From Oscillospiraceae bacterium (GTDB lineage Bacteria; Bacillota; Clostridia; Oscillospirales; Oscillospiraceae): a DNA stretch of 56,147 nt. The stretch spans positions 1 to 56,147 of the forward strand of contig JAFVXA010000050.1 of the NCBI GenBank assembly GCA_017501355.1, read 5' to 3'. Shown here piece after piece: positions 49,012 to 56,147 of the stretch. Below the pieces are notes generated by a model. It was not told the DNA's origin and did not search any database. It saw only the letters and a program-made list of their open reading frames with translations. Positions within the stretch are counted from its first letter, which is position 1; each line of letters starts with the position of its first letter. Made by a program: the position numbers and the translations under genes.

Positions 49012-50202
49012 TTACGACCAACCCTTGATATAACCCGTGAGATACTTCAGCGGGTCAACACGGCTGCCGCCTTCGGTGATCTCAAAGTGGAGATGGGGAC
49101 CGGTGGAGTTTCCGGTGCTGCCGGTAACACCCAGCACAGCGCCCTGCGCCACGGTGTCGCCCACCTTCACACTGCGTTTGCTGAGGTGCGCATACAGGGT
49201 GGTGTTGCCCGTACCGTGGCTCACCACCACATAGTTGCCATAGGAGCTGCCGTACTGAGAGATGATCACAGTACCAGCCTTGGCAGCAATGACATTGCTG
49301 GAATAGAACACGCCTGCAATATCCACACCCTTGTGGGTCTCAGAGCGACCAGTGACAGGATTGATGCGGCTGCCAAAGGGGGAACTGATCTTCTTGCTGG
49401 TGGTCACGGGCCAGATGTAGCCACCCTTGGTGGCAGGGGCAGAGTTGCCATTCGCTGCCAGCTGTGCCTGCAGCTTGCGGATCTGGGCATCAATGCTCTT
49501 TGCCTCCGCCTCCTCTGCCCTCAGCAGCTTCAGATACTGCTCCTTGTTGGCAGAGATCTTCTGGATCAAAGCCGTGGACTCATCCAGCTTTGCCTGCAGC
49601 TCCTTGCGCTTTTCTTCGAGGAGCTTTCGCTGCTCCTCCGCCTCCACAAGGCACTGCTCCAGCGTTGCCTTCTTTTCCTCGATAGACTTGCGGATCTCGC
49701 GCATCTCGTCAAAGATGCGCTGATCATTCTCCATGATCTCGCCCACATCGTCCAGCGTGCTCAGCAGGTCGGTGAAATCACTGGCGTTGAACAGCACCGC
49801 CCAGTAGGACACCGTGCCGTTCTCCTCCATGGCGCGGACGCGGCTGCAGAACAGCTCATGCTGCTCCTCCTCTTCCTTTTCTGCCAGCGCCAGTTCTTCC
49901 TTGGTCTGCTCGATGAGCTTTTCGTACTTTTCGATCTGCTCCTCGGCATTTTTCAGCTCTTCGCGGATCATATCATTCTGCTTGTCCAGCAGTTCCTTCT
50001 GGGTATTGGCATCCTTTGCCTCTGCCTTCAGTCGGTCGATCTCCTTCTGCAGATCCTTCTTGTTCTTGGTGATCTCCAGTGCCTGCTCCTTCAGCTTGTC
50101 GATCTCCGCCTGGGTACTTGCCATGGTGGGCACTGCACACTCGCCAAAGATCACGAGCATCATACAAAATGCCATCAGAAGAGCAAAAACTCTCGTTTTC
50201 AT
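49012..50202 (-). CDS. M23 peptidase with coiled coil, EnvC-like murein hydrolase
   Basis: A 396-aa exported protein. The signal peptide runs to about residue 29. A long coiled coil covers residues about 30-250 (for example KEQALEITKNKKDLQKEIDRL). A C-terminal LytM/M23 domain follows with zinc motifs THKGVD and GPHLHFEI and the SHGTGNTTLYAHL segment. It lies 12 bp after ftsX. FtsEX is known to activate coiled-coil murein hydrolases of this type at the septum, so this is the likely partner. The catalytic residues are intact, unlike in E. coli EnvC. Confidence 0.88.
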   Translation of the reverse strand: MKTRVFALLMAFCMMLVIFGECAVPTMASTQAEIDKLKEQALEITKNKKDLQKEIDRLKAEAKDANTQKELLDKQNDMIREELKNAEEQIEKYEKLIEQTKEELALAEKEEEEQHELFCSRVRAMEENGTVSYWAVLFNASDFTDLLSTLDDVGEIMENDQRIFDEMREIRKSIEEKKATLEQCLVEAEEQRKLLEEKRKELQAKLDESTALIQKISANKEQYLKLLRAEEAEAKSIDAQIRKLQAQLAANGNSAPATKGGYIWPVTTSKKISSPFGSRINPVTGRSETHKGVDIAGVFYSSNVIAAKAGTVIISQYGSSYGNYVVVSHGTGNTTLYAHLSKRSVKVGDTVAQGAVLGVTGSTGNSTGPHLHFEITEGGSRVDPLKYLTGYIKGWS

Positions 50203-50214
50203 GCTTTTTCCTCC

Positions 50215-51102
50215 TTACACCTGCAGGAACTTGCGGATGGCAGCAAGGCTGCCGTACACACCGATGAAGGTGCCTGCCGCAAGGAAGATCACCGCTACAG
50301 GCACGCAGATCTCGCTGAACTCGATCAGATGGAGCAGCTGAATGGTGTCGCTGTTGTCGATACCGACAGAGACCGCTTCATACAGACCCCACTGCAAGCC
50401 GAAGCCGATCACCGCACTCACAAGACCGAACATCAGCCCCTCATACACAAAGGGCCAGCGGATGAATGCATCCGTCGCGCCTACCATCTTCATAATGGCG
50501 ATCTCATCGCGGCGGTCAAAGGTGGTGAGCTTGATGGTGTTGGAAATGATGAACATGGAGACAAGGAACAAAATGGTGATCAGGGCAATACAGACGATGC
50601 CCGCGATATTTCTGATCGCCACAAAGCCGTCTGCCACCGCTTCATAGGCGTTGACCTTGGCAATGCCTGCGGTGTCCTCCACCGCTTCCTTGGTAGCGCG
50701 GGTCTGCTCAATGTCGATGGTACGGATCACATAGCGGTGGCGAAGGGTATCCTCCTCCAAATCCGCAAAGAGAGGATCATCCGCATATTTTTCCTGAAAC
50801 TCCTTCATGGCAGTCTCGCGGGAGACGAAGGTAGCATCGGACACGTTGGGGATCTTTTCCAGTTCCTTCTCGATGCCAAGGGCTTCCTCTCTTGTCAGCG
50901 CATCATCCACATAAGCAAGGATCTCATTCTGACTTTCCAGCTCGTCCAACAGATTCTGGGCATTCAGCGCCACAAGGGAGAAGGTTCCCATGATGATGAG
51001 GCACGCAATGGTGATACCGATGGCAGCAAAGGACATGAAGCCATGGGTAAACATATTGGTAATGCCTTCTTTGGCAAAATAAGCGAAATTGTGACGCATC
51101 AC
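50215..51102 (-). CDS. ftsX: cell division permease FtsX
   Basis: A 295-aa membrane protein with four helices: one after residue 20 (FMSFAAIGITIACLIIMGTF) and three in the C-terminal half. A large extracellular loop between helices 1 and 2 contacts the murein hydrolase. It overlaps ftsE by 4 bp and works with it. The GATDAFIRWPFVYEGLMFGL motif is typical. Confidence 0.94.
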   Translation of the reverse strand: MMRHNFAYFAKEGITNMFTHGFMSFAAIGITIACLIIMGTFSLVALNAQNLLDELESQNEILAYVDDALTREEALGIEKELEKIPNVSDATFVSRETAMKEFQEKYADDPLFADLEEDTLRHRYVIRTIDIEQTRATKEAVEDTAGIAKVNAYEAVADGFVAIRNIAGIVCIALITILFLVSMFIISNTIKLTTFDRRDEIAIMKMVGATDAFIRWPFVYEGLMFGLVSAVIGFGLQWGLYEAVSVGIDNSDTIQLLHLIEFSEICVPVAVIFLAAGTFIGVYGSLAAIRKFLQV

Positions 51103-51860
51103 TTCACCGTCCTTTCGATTGCGGACTGGGTCAGAGAAGCCGCGATCTCGGCATTGGTAAAGTCATTCTTACCGAGGGGCTTCTTGCCATTGTACTGACC
51201 GTAACGGTCGCTGGAGATCAGTCCCTGATTGATGGAAATGACACGCTTGTTGAACTTGTCCACCAGCGTTTTCTCATGGGTCACCACCACCATGGTGGTG
51301 CCAAGGCTGTTGATCTGCTCGAGCAGCGACATAATCTCGTAGCTGCGGGCAGGGTCAAGGTTACCCGTGGGCTCGTCCGCAATGATCATCACGGGGTTGT
51401 TCACAAGGGCGCGGGCAATGGCAACACGCTGCTGCTCACCGCCGGAAAGCTCGTCGGGGTAGCGCTCCTCCTTGCCCTTCAGTCCCACCAGATCCAGCAC
51501 ATAGGGAATGCGCTTGCGGATCTCCGCGTTGGGGGCACCCACAGCACGCATGACAAACTCCAGATTTTCATACACCGTCTTTTTCTGAATCAGGCGGAAA
51601 TCCTGAAAGATCACGCCGATGGTGCGGCGCAGCAGGGGCACCTGCTTACGGCTGAGGCGGTTGGTGTTGAAGCCATTGATCTGCACACGACCGGAAGTGG
51701 GACGCACCTCCGCCGTCAGCATCTTGATCAGAGTGGACTTTCCGCTGCCGGAAGGGCCCACCACAAAAACGAACTCGCCGTCATCAATCTGCAGGTTGAT
51801 GCCGCAGACCGCGTCTGTGCCGTTTTCGTAGGTCTTTTTTACATTGGTCAGTTGGATCAT
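51099..51860 (-). CDS. ftsE: cell division ATP-binding protein FtsE
   Basis: A 253-aa ABC ATPase with Walker [10 protein letters not shown], signature [15 protein letters not shown] and Walker [13 protein letters not shown]. It starts [18 protein letters not shown], typical of FtsE. The start at 51860 is preferred; AGGA lies about ten bases upstream. It forms the FtsEX complex with the next gene's product. Confidence 0.94.
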   Translation of the reverse strand: MIQLTNVKKTYENGTDAVCGINLQIDDGEFVFVVGPSGSGKSTLIKMLTAEVRPTSGRVQINGFNTNRLSRKQVPLLRRTIGVIFQDFRLIQKKTVYENLEFVMRAVGAPNAEIRKRIPYVLDLVGLKGKEERYPDELSGGEQQRVAIARALVNNPVMIIADEPTGNLDPARSYEIMSLLEQINSLGTTMVVVTHEKTLVDKFNKRVISINQGLISSDRYGQYNGKKPLGKNDFTNAEIAASLTQSAIERTVK

Positions 51861-51942
51861 CGGGTCTATCCTTTCCTCCCCTGCTCTATGGGGATCTCTA
51901 TCTGAACACGACTTCATAGGTCGACATAAATCACAACATTAT

Positions 51943-51971
51943 ATTATATAGACCTTAAGAATTTCACGCAA
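51943..51971 (-). promoter_or_regulatory. promoter of the ftsEX-M23 operon
   Basis: Minus strand: TTGCGT (51966-51971), 17-bp spacer, TATAAT (51943-51948), about 82 bp before the ftsE start. Confidence 0.7.
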
Positions 51972-51998
51972 GAGGTTTCCACTGGAAATCGGCAAAAA

Positions 51999-52026
51999 AG
52001 TCCCTGCAGCCTACACTGCAGGGACT
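51999..52026 (-). terminator. terminator of the CdaR-like regulator gene
   Basis: AGTCCCTGCAG (51999-52009) pairs exactly with 52016-52026, with a 6-nt loop. Six T residues follow on the minus strand. Confidence 0.9.
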
Positions 52027-52043
52027 CATCTTTCGTACTTGGC

Positions 52044-53135
52044 TTATGCTTCGATCCCGCGGGAGATCAGATACTTCTTGACCATCAGTGCCACCTTGAA
52101 GGTGATGGCATCGTCGAACTCGCGCAGGTCAAGCCCGGTCAGCTTCTTGATCTTTTCCAGACGGTAGACCAGAGTGTTGCGGTGGACGAAGAGCTTGCGG
52201 GCAGTTTCGGAAACGTTCAGATTGTTCTCAAAGAACTTGTGGATGGTGAACAGTGTCTCCTGATCCAGTGCGTCGATGGGATTCTTCTTGAACACTTCCT
52301 GCAGGAACATTTCGCAAAGGGTGGTGGGCAGCTGATAGATCAGACGACCGATACCCAGATTTTCATAGTTGATGATGTACTTTTCCGTGTCGAACACCTT
52401 GCCGACCTCGATGGCGATCTGGGCTTCCTTGTAGGACTTGGCAAGCTCACGCAGATGCTCTGCCACCGTACCCACACCGATCACCACAGCGCCTTCCTCC
52501 CCATTGGAGAGTGCAGACTCCAACTGGGCTGCCACGCGGTTGAGCTCCTTCAGACCGGAATTTTCGGGCATCTGGCGGATCAGCACCACATCGCCCTCGC
52601 CAATGCTGATGACAAAGTCATTCTGGCGGTCGGGGAACAGTGCCTGCACGGTTTCGAGCTGAGAATCGTCGGTCTTTTTCAGCGGACGCACCACAAACAC
52701 GCCACGGGGGGTCTCTGCTGTCACGCCCAGCTCCTTGGCGCGGGTATAGATATCACCCAGCATGATGTTGTCGGTCACGATATTCTTAATGAAGGTACCG
52801 CGGTCATGCTTTTCCTCGTAATACACCTTCGCCACGTTCAGAGAAGCAGTGGACATGGCGCAGACCGTGCGGCTGATCTCATCATCGCCGACCACGAACG
52901 CAAGATAATCACTGGGGCTGTTCCAGCCGCCCAGTGCCTTGAAGGAACGACCCTCATGGGTCGCCACGCCGCCTTCGCCAAGGGTCAGCCCCTGCACCTG
53001 ACGCTCCCAGCGCTGACCGATCAATGTCAGATCGCTGCACGCGACAACAGTACCTTCACTATCCACCACACCGATGACACGATCTGTATTTTCCTTCAGC
53101 TGCAGCACTACATTCTGAAAAATCCTGCCAGACAT
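52044..53135 (-). CDS. CdaR/PucR-family transcriptional regulator
   Basis: A 363-aa regulator with an N-terminal sugar-diacid-recognition domain (residues about 1-130, IGVVDSEGTVVACSDLTLIG), a GGDEF-like central part and a C-terminal PucR helix-turn-helix (NNLNVSETARKLFVHRNTLVYRLEKI). CdaR of E. coli responds to glycerate and controls sugar-diacid use. Here no such pathway is adjacent, so the signal is unknown. The start at 53135 follows GGAGG at eight bases. It is a single-gene unit with its own promoter and terminator. Confidence 0.85.
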   Translation of the reverse strand: MSGRIFQNVVLQLKENTDRVIGVVDSEGTVVACSDLTLIGQRWERQVQGLTLGEGGVATHEGRSFKALGGWNSPSDYLAFVVGDDEISRTVCAMSTASLNVAKVYYEEKHDRGTFIKNIVTDNIMLGDIYTRAKELGVTAETPRGVFVVRPLKKTDDSQLETVQALFPDRQNDFVISIGEGDVVLIRQMPENSGLKELNRVAAQLESALSNGEEGAVVIGVGTVAEHLRELAKSYKEAQIAIEVGKVFDTEKYIINYENLGIGRLIYQLPTTLCEMFLQEVFKKNPIDALDQETLFTIHKFFENNLNVSETARKLFVHRNTLVYRLEKIKKLTGLDLREFDDAITFKVALMVKKYLISRGIEA

Positions 53136-53214
53136 TGATGTATCCTCCCCGTCCATTCCGTTCTCTTACGGTTTCCTCTTATCTCACACTTGCTTTGTGC
53201 ATTTTTATGTTCCA

Positions 53215-53243
53215 AGTATAACTGGGAATTTGAAAAAAATCAA
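53215..53243 (-). promoter_or_regulatory. promoter of the CdaR-like regulator gene
   Basis: Minus strand: TTGATT (53238-53243), 17-bp spacer, TATACT (53215-53220), 80 bp before the start. Confidence 0.65.
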
Positions 53244-53314
53244 GGGATTTTTTATCTTTTACACAAAAAGGATGGATATTTTTTGGCAATCTTTTTCCCT
53301 GCGCCGGAGATTTT

Positions 53315-54037
53315 CTATTTTCTGCATAAAAGATTCACTTCATCTTCGGTCAAAAAACGATAACAGCCCTTTTCCAGTGCGGGATCTAACGTCAAATTGC
53401 CCATACTGACCCGCTTGAGGTACAAAACAGGCTTGCCGCAGTAGGCAAGCATCCGCTTGACCTGATGGAATTTTCCCTCTCTGAGTGTCACGTAGGCTTC
53501 GCTTTCTTCCCCCGCGGTGATGATCTCCAGCTCTGCGGGCAAACAATCCAAGCCGTCATCCAGATGGATGCCCTCGCGGAACCGTTGGCAGTCCGCTTCC
53601 GTCAGCCAACCTGCTGTGCGGGTGTAGTAGACCTTATCCACGTGCTTTTTCGGCGAGAGCAGTTCATGGGCTGTGGCACCGTCGTTGGTCAGCAGCAGCA
53701 AGCCCTCGGTGTCCTTATCCAGCCGCCCCACAGGGAACAGCTCCTGCCGCTGCAGCTCCTGCGGCAACAGATCCAGCACGGTTTTCTGCCGCCCGTCCTC
53801 TGTGGCGGAAAGAAGCCCCGCCGGCTTATTCATCATAAGCCAGGTAAAGCGCCGCCAGGTCAGCACCTCTCCCTTGACACGGATCTCCACCGTTTCGGGA
53901 TCTGCCTTTTCGTCGCCGCTGCGCACAGCGATGCCGTCCACCAGCACCAGTCCCGCGCGGATCAGCTTCTTTACTTCGCTGCGGGTATATTTCCCGCTGG
54001 ATGCCACCAGCTTGTCGATGCGTTGCTTTTCTGCCAT
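53315..54037 (-). CDS. RsuA/RluB-family rRNA pseudouridine synthase
   Basis: A 240-aa enzyme with an N-terminal S4 RNA-binding domain (RIDKLVASSGKYTRSEVKKLI) and the catalytic domain with Asp in VGRLDKDTEGLLLLTNDG and the late EGKFHQVKRMLAYCGKPV motif. It isomerises a uridine in rRNA; the size fits RsuA (16S). The start at 54037 follows GGGAGG; the longer frame to 54187 runs through the promoter region. It is divergent from the DUF4830 gene. Confidence 0.9.
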   Translation of the reverse strand: MAEKQRIDKLVASSGKYTRSEVKKLIRAGLVLVDGIAVRSGDEKADPETVEIRVKGEVLTWRRFTWLMMNKPAGLLSATEDGRQKTVLDLLPQELQRQELFPVGRLDKDTEGLLLLTNDGATAHELLSPKKHVDKVYYTRTAGWLTEADCQRFREGIHLDDGLDCLPAELEIITAGEESEAYVTLREGKFHQVKRMLAYCGKPVLYLKRVSMGNLTLDPALEKGCYRFLTEDEVNLLCRK

Positions 54038-54201
54038 TGCCCGTCCTCCCGTTTGTCTTGTTTTCTTAGATTTTATCATAAAGACTGCCCACTGGGAATA
54101 ACCTTTCTTGCGTACATCAGATACCGAAAAAAGAGGTGCGCCGCAAAACACAGATATTACACTGTGCTTTCGTATGCAGGAAATCAAAACAGGAGGCAGC
54201 T

Positions 54202-54672
54202 ATGTTTATCATCACCAAGCGTTTTACCCGCGCAAAAGCCGTCGGCAGCGTCCTGCTGCTGGGGATCTGTCTCGCAGGACTTATTCTGCTCGCAGGAGCC
54301 TGTGATCGCAGCGAAGAAGTCGCGCCCCCTTCCGCCGCAAGCAATGACGAACGCCTTGCCTATCTCGCAGAGCTCGGCTGGGAGGTGGATGCAGAGCCGG
54401 TAGAGACCCTGCACCTGCAGCTTCCCGAGGAATTTCAGGACACGGAATACGATGCCTATAACACACTGCAGCTAACGCAGGGCTTTGATCTGCGCAAGTA
54501 TGCGGGACTGTCCGTGGTGCGTTACACCTATGCAGTCAACAACTATCCCGACCGAAGCGACACGGTGCAGCTCAACCTCTACTGCTGCGAGGGAATCATT
54601 GTGGCAGGGGATGTGATGGCACCGGGCGAAAACGGTTTCCAAGCCTCGTTGCTCTTCCCCGCCGCGCAATAA
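54202..54672 (+). CDS. membrane-anchored DUF4830 protein
   Basis: A 156-aa protein with a basic start (MFIITKRFTRAKAVG), one membrane helix (residues about 15-35, ending LLAGAC) and an outside domain of DUF4830 type. Typical parts are RLAYLAELGWEVDAEPVE, LQLTQGFDLRKYAGLSVVRYTY and GIIVAGDVMAPGENGF. The LLAGAC end could be an imperfect lipobox. The function of the family is unknown. The start follows AGGAGG. Confidence 0.8.
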   Translation: MFIITKRFTRAKAVGSVLLLGICLAGLILLAGACDRSEEVAPPSAASNDERLAYLAELGWEVDAEPVETLHLQLPEEFQDTEYDAYNTLQLTQGFDLRKYAGLSVVRYTYAVNNYPDRSDTVQLNLYCCEGIIVAGDVMAPGENGFQASLLFPAAQ

Positions 54673-54678
54673 GTGCAA

Positions 54679-54711
54679 AAAAGCTGCCGCGCGGATTCGC
54701 GCGGCAGCTTT
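54679..54711. terminator. bidirectional terminator between DUF4830 and pentapeptide genes
   Basis: A 14-bp perfect GC-rich stem (54680-54693 with 54698-54711) with a 4-nt loop and A- and T-residues at both ends. Confidence 0.85.
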
Positions 54712-54721
54712 GATGTATCGT

Positions 54722-55414
54722 TTAGTAGTCAAAGGCTTCCTGTCTCGTCATCCAGAAGTGGATACCGGGGGCAGATTCCAGCCAGCGGTCAGGGTTGAAG
54801 CGGGGTTCCTCCACCCATTCTCCCAAGGGATAGACAAAGTTATCGGTCTGGAGACTGGTGGCTTCCGTGAAGCGCTCCTTGCCGTCAAAGCTCCAGATAC
54901 TCAGCACCTTCGCCTTGTCGCAGCGTCCCCACGGAGAAGTAGGGCTGACGCGGCGGGCATCCGCGGGCACAAGGAGCTGCACCAAACGCATATCAAAGCA
55001 CTTCTTGTACGCAACGAATGCCCCTGTTTCCGGGCAGTGCATCCGATACCACTGGGTCGCATCGTCGATCACAATGCCGTCATTGATGGTGTATTCCATC
55101 ACCGCCATGAAAAAATTCGCCCCCTCGGCATGGGCATCGGTGAAGTCCGACCAGCGGAGATTCACCGCAGAGAGACACACATTTCTGAGGGATGCGCCGC
55201 GGAAGCTGCAGTGGGGCATAAGTCCATGTTCAAAACTGGAATCATCGAGAATGGCGCCATCGAAACAGCAACCTTCAAAATCCGCCCAGGAAAAGTCACA
55301 GTTTCTGAGATCACAGCCGGAAAAGTCGGTGTGTTTCATCTCAAGATGGTTGAAATCCAAACGCTCGCCTTCGGGTCTCTGCGCGATTCTTTCCAGCAGT
55401 TCTTCTTTTGTCAT
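54722..55414 (-). CDS. pentapeptide-repeat protein
   Basis: A 230-aa protein. Residues about 15-100 are pentapeptide repeats of A(D/N)LXX type (DFSGCDLRNCDFSWADFEGCCFDGA, LDDSSFEHG, CSFRGASLRN, VNLRWSDFTDAHAEGANF), which fold as a right-handed square beta-helix. The C-terminal half is a separate domain with LVPADARRVSP and FNPDRWLE. No function is assigned. The start at 55414 follows GGAGG at eight bases and is preferred over ATG at 55477. Confidence 0.82.
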   Translation of the reverse strand: MTKEELLERIAQRPEGERLDFNHLEMKHTDFSGCDLRNCDFSWADFEGCCFDGAILDDSSFEHGLMPHCSFRGASLRNVCLSAVNLRWSDFTDAHAEGANFFMAVMEYTINDGIVIDDATQWYRMHCPETGAFVAYKKCFDMRLVQLLVPADARRVSPTSPWGRCDKAKVLSIWSFDGKERFTEATSLQTDNFVYPLGEWVEEPRFNPDRWLESAPGIHFWMTRQEAFDY

Positions 55415-55730
55415 GGGCAACACCTCCTTCGCCATCACGATACTGCTTTTTCCAAAGTCTGTCAAGGCGAATCGCATATCTGCAAAGCTTAGGTGACCAC
55501 CTCAGTAGCGGCAGCGGAAAGAGACGCAAATCAAACCGGCGCGCACCGGCAGTCCGGCAAACACCACAGCAGGTATGTTGCCGCAATCTGCCGTTAAGCA
55601 CCTCAAGCGGTTTTTTCTTTTCCACCGCCAGCGGCGCATTTTCTTTTTCTTTGGCAAGTACAAAGAAAAAGAAAATGGGGGGCTGAAACAGTCTGCACCT
55701 GCAAGGGGCAAGACTTGTGCTTTCAAAGAA
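55415..55730. other. intergenic stretch with an AT-rich long hairpin
   Basis: No gene was recognised in these roughly 316 bp. The main structure is a 17-bp perfect inverted repeat at 55637-55653 and 55661-55677 (CATTTTCTTTTTCTTTG and its complement) with a 7-nt loop, followed by GGGG. Confidence 0.6.
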
Positions 55731-55758
55731 AAAAGACAGAGCCGAAGCTCTGTCTTTT
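55731..55758 (-). terminator. terminator of tuf
   Basis: AAAAGACAGAGC (55731-55742) pairs with 55747-55758. On the minus strand the loop is TTCG and T residues follow. It lies 22 bp after the tuf stop. Confidence 0.9.
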
Positions 55759-55780
55759 TATAACGTCGACAAGACGGGAC

Positions 55781-56147
55781 TTAGCAATCGATGACTGCGC
55801 CGGAACCAACGGTACGGCCGCCTTCACGGATAGCGAAACGCAGACCCTTCTCGATAGCGATGGGGGTGATCAGCTCCACGGTCATCTCGATGTTATCGCC
55901 GGGCATGCACATCTCGGTGCCCTCGGGCAGGCTGATGACGCCGGTAACGTCGGTGGTACGGAAGTAGAACTGAGGACGATAGTTGTTGAAGAAGGGAGTG
56001 TGACGGCCGCCTTCTTCCTTGGACAGGACGTAGACCTGGCCCACGAACTTGGTCAGGGGATGGATGGAGTTGGGCTTGCAGAGGACCTGGCCGCGCTCGA
56101 TCTCGGACTTAGCAACACCGCGCAGCAGTGCACCGATGTTGTCGCCA
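55781..56147 (-). CDS. tuf: elongation factor Tu, C-terminal part (cut by window end)
   Basis: The last 122 or so residues of EF-Tu, covering part of domain 2 and domain 3. Visible are [20 protein letters not shown], the domain-3 start at [19 protein letters not shown], then [34 protein letters not shown] and the end [15 protein letters not shown]. The frame continues past base 56147, so the 5' part lies outside the window. It delivers aminoacyl-tRNA to the ribosome. Confidence 0.95.
   Translation of the reverse strand, partial: GDNIGALLRGVAKSEIERGQVLCKPNSIHPLTKFVGQVYVLSKEEGGRHTPFFNNYRPQFYFRTTDVTGVISLPEGTEMCMPGDNIEMTVELITPIAIEKGLRFAIREGGRTVGSGAVIDC

Overview
The window looks like a chromosomal segment of an anaerobic, Gram-positive Clostridia-type bacterium, most likely Oscillospiraceae-like. 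The reasons are strong AGGAGG-type ribosome binding sites, TTGACA/TATAAT promoters, DegV, DUF1836 and CdaR-type proteins, a dprA-topA-trmFO run next to plsX-acpP-rnc, and a TPP riboswitch in front of thiT. Most genes lie on the minus strand. This placement is inferred from gene content and style, because no 16S rRNA gene is present.

Layout. 1-1312: an IS3-family element whose orfB carries an in-frame stop. 1344-10225: one long minus-strand operon, led by an XRE-cupin regulator, with a cupin, an AstE/aspartoacylase-type deacylase, a GSAM-like class III aminotransferase and a complete oligopeptide-type ABC transporter. It probably imports and breaks down an N-acylated amino compound. 10226-11192: a scar with broken gene fragments. 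11318-13529: a GMP synthase lacking its glutaminase domain and a CofE-like ligase. 13786-24705: an accessory cluster with an HdrD/GlpC-like Fe-S protein, two VTT membrane proteins, the TIGR04283 and TIGR04282 transferases, an APH-like protein, an ABC transporter and a broken nucleoside hydrolase. It is divergent from an unusual nucleoside hydrolase-PadR fusion. The order recalls the E. coli ydjXYZ-ynjBCD region. 24780-26331: DUF1836 and DegV genes. 26377-26998: a gene-poor stretch with a 46-bp perfect palindrome and a 28-codon membrane ORF. 27116-31077: a selenium/sulfur handling locus (DUF3343, TusA/YedF-like, YedE, LysR, class V aminotransferase).

31346-56147 is mostly core: a cytidylate-kinase-like protein, TPP riboswitch plus thiT, tRNA-Gln with direct and inverted fragments of itself, a GNAT acetyltransferase, DUF2461, ftsK/spoIIIE, uppP, rnc, acpP, plsX, trmFO, topA, dprA, an SpoU methyltransferase, lysS, greA, an unrecognised protein, an M23 peptidase with ftsX and ftsE, a CdaR-like regulator, an RsuA-type pseudouridine synthase, DUF4830, a pentapeptide-repeat protein and the 3' part of tuf.

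The most interesting part is 13.8-31.1 kb. Here a transport and glyco/nucleoside-type cluster, whose families are database-linked to selenium/arsenic chemistry, sits within 3 kb of a clear selenium locus and has a regulator that appears to use an enzyme fold as its sensor. No CRISPR array, rRNA gene or prophage was seen.
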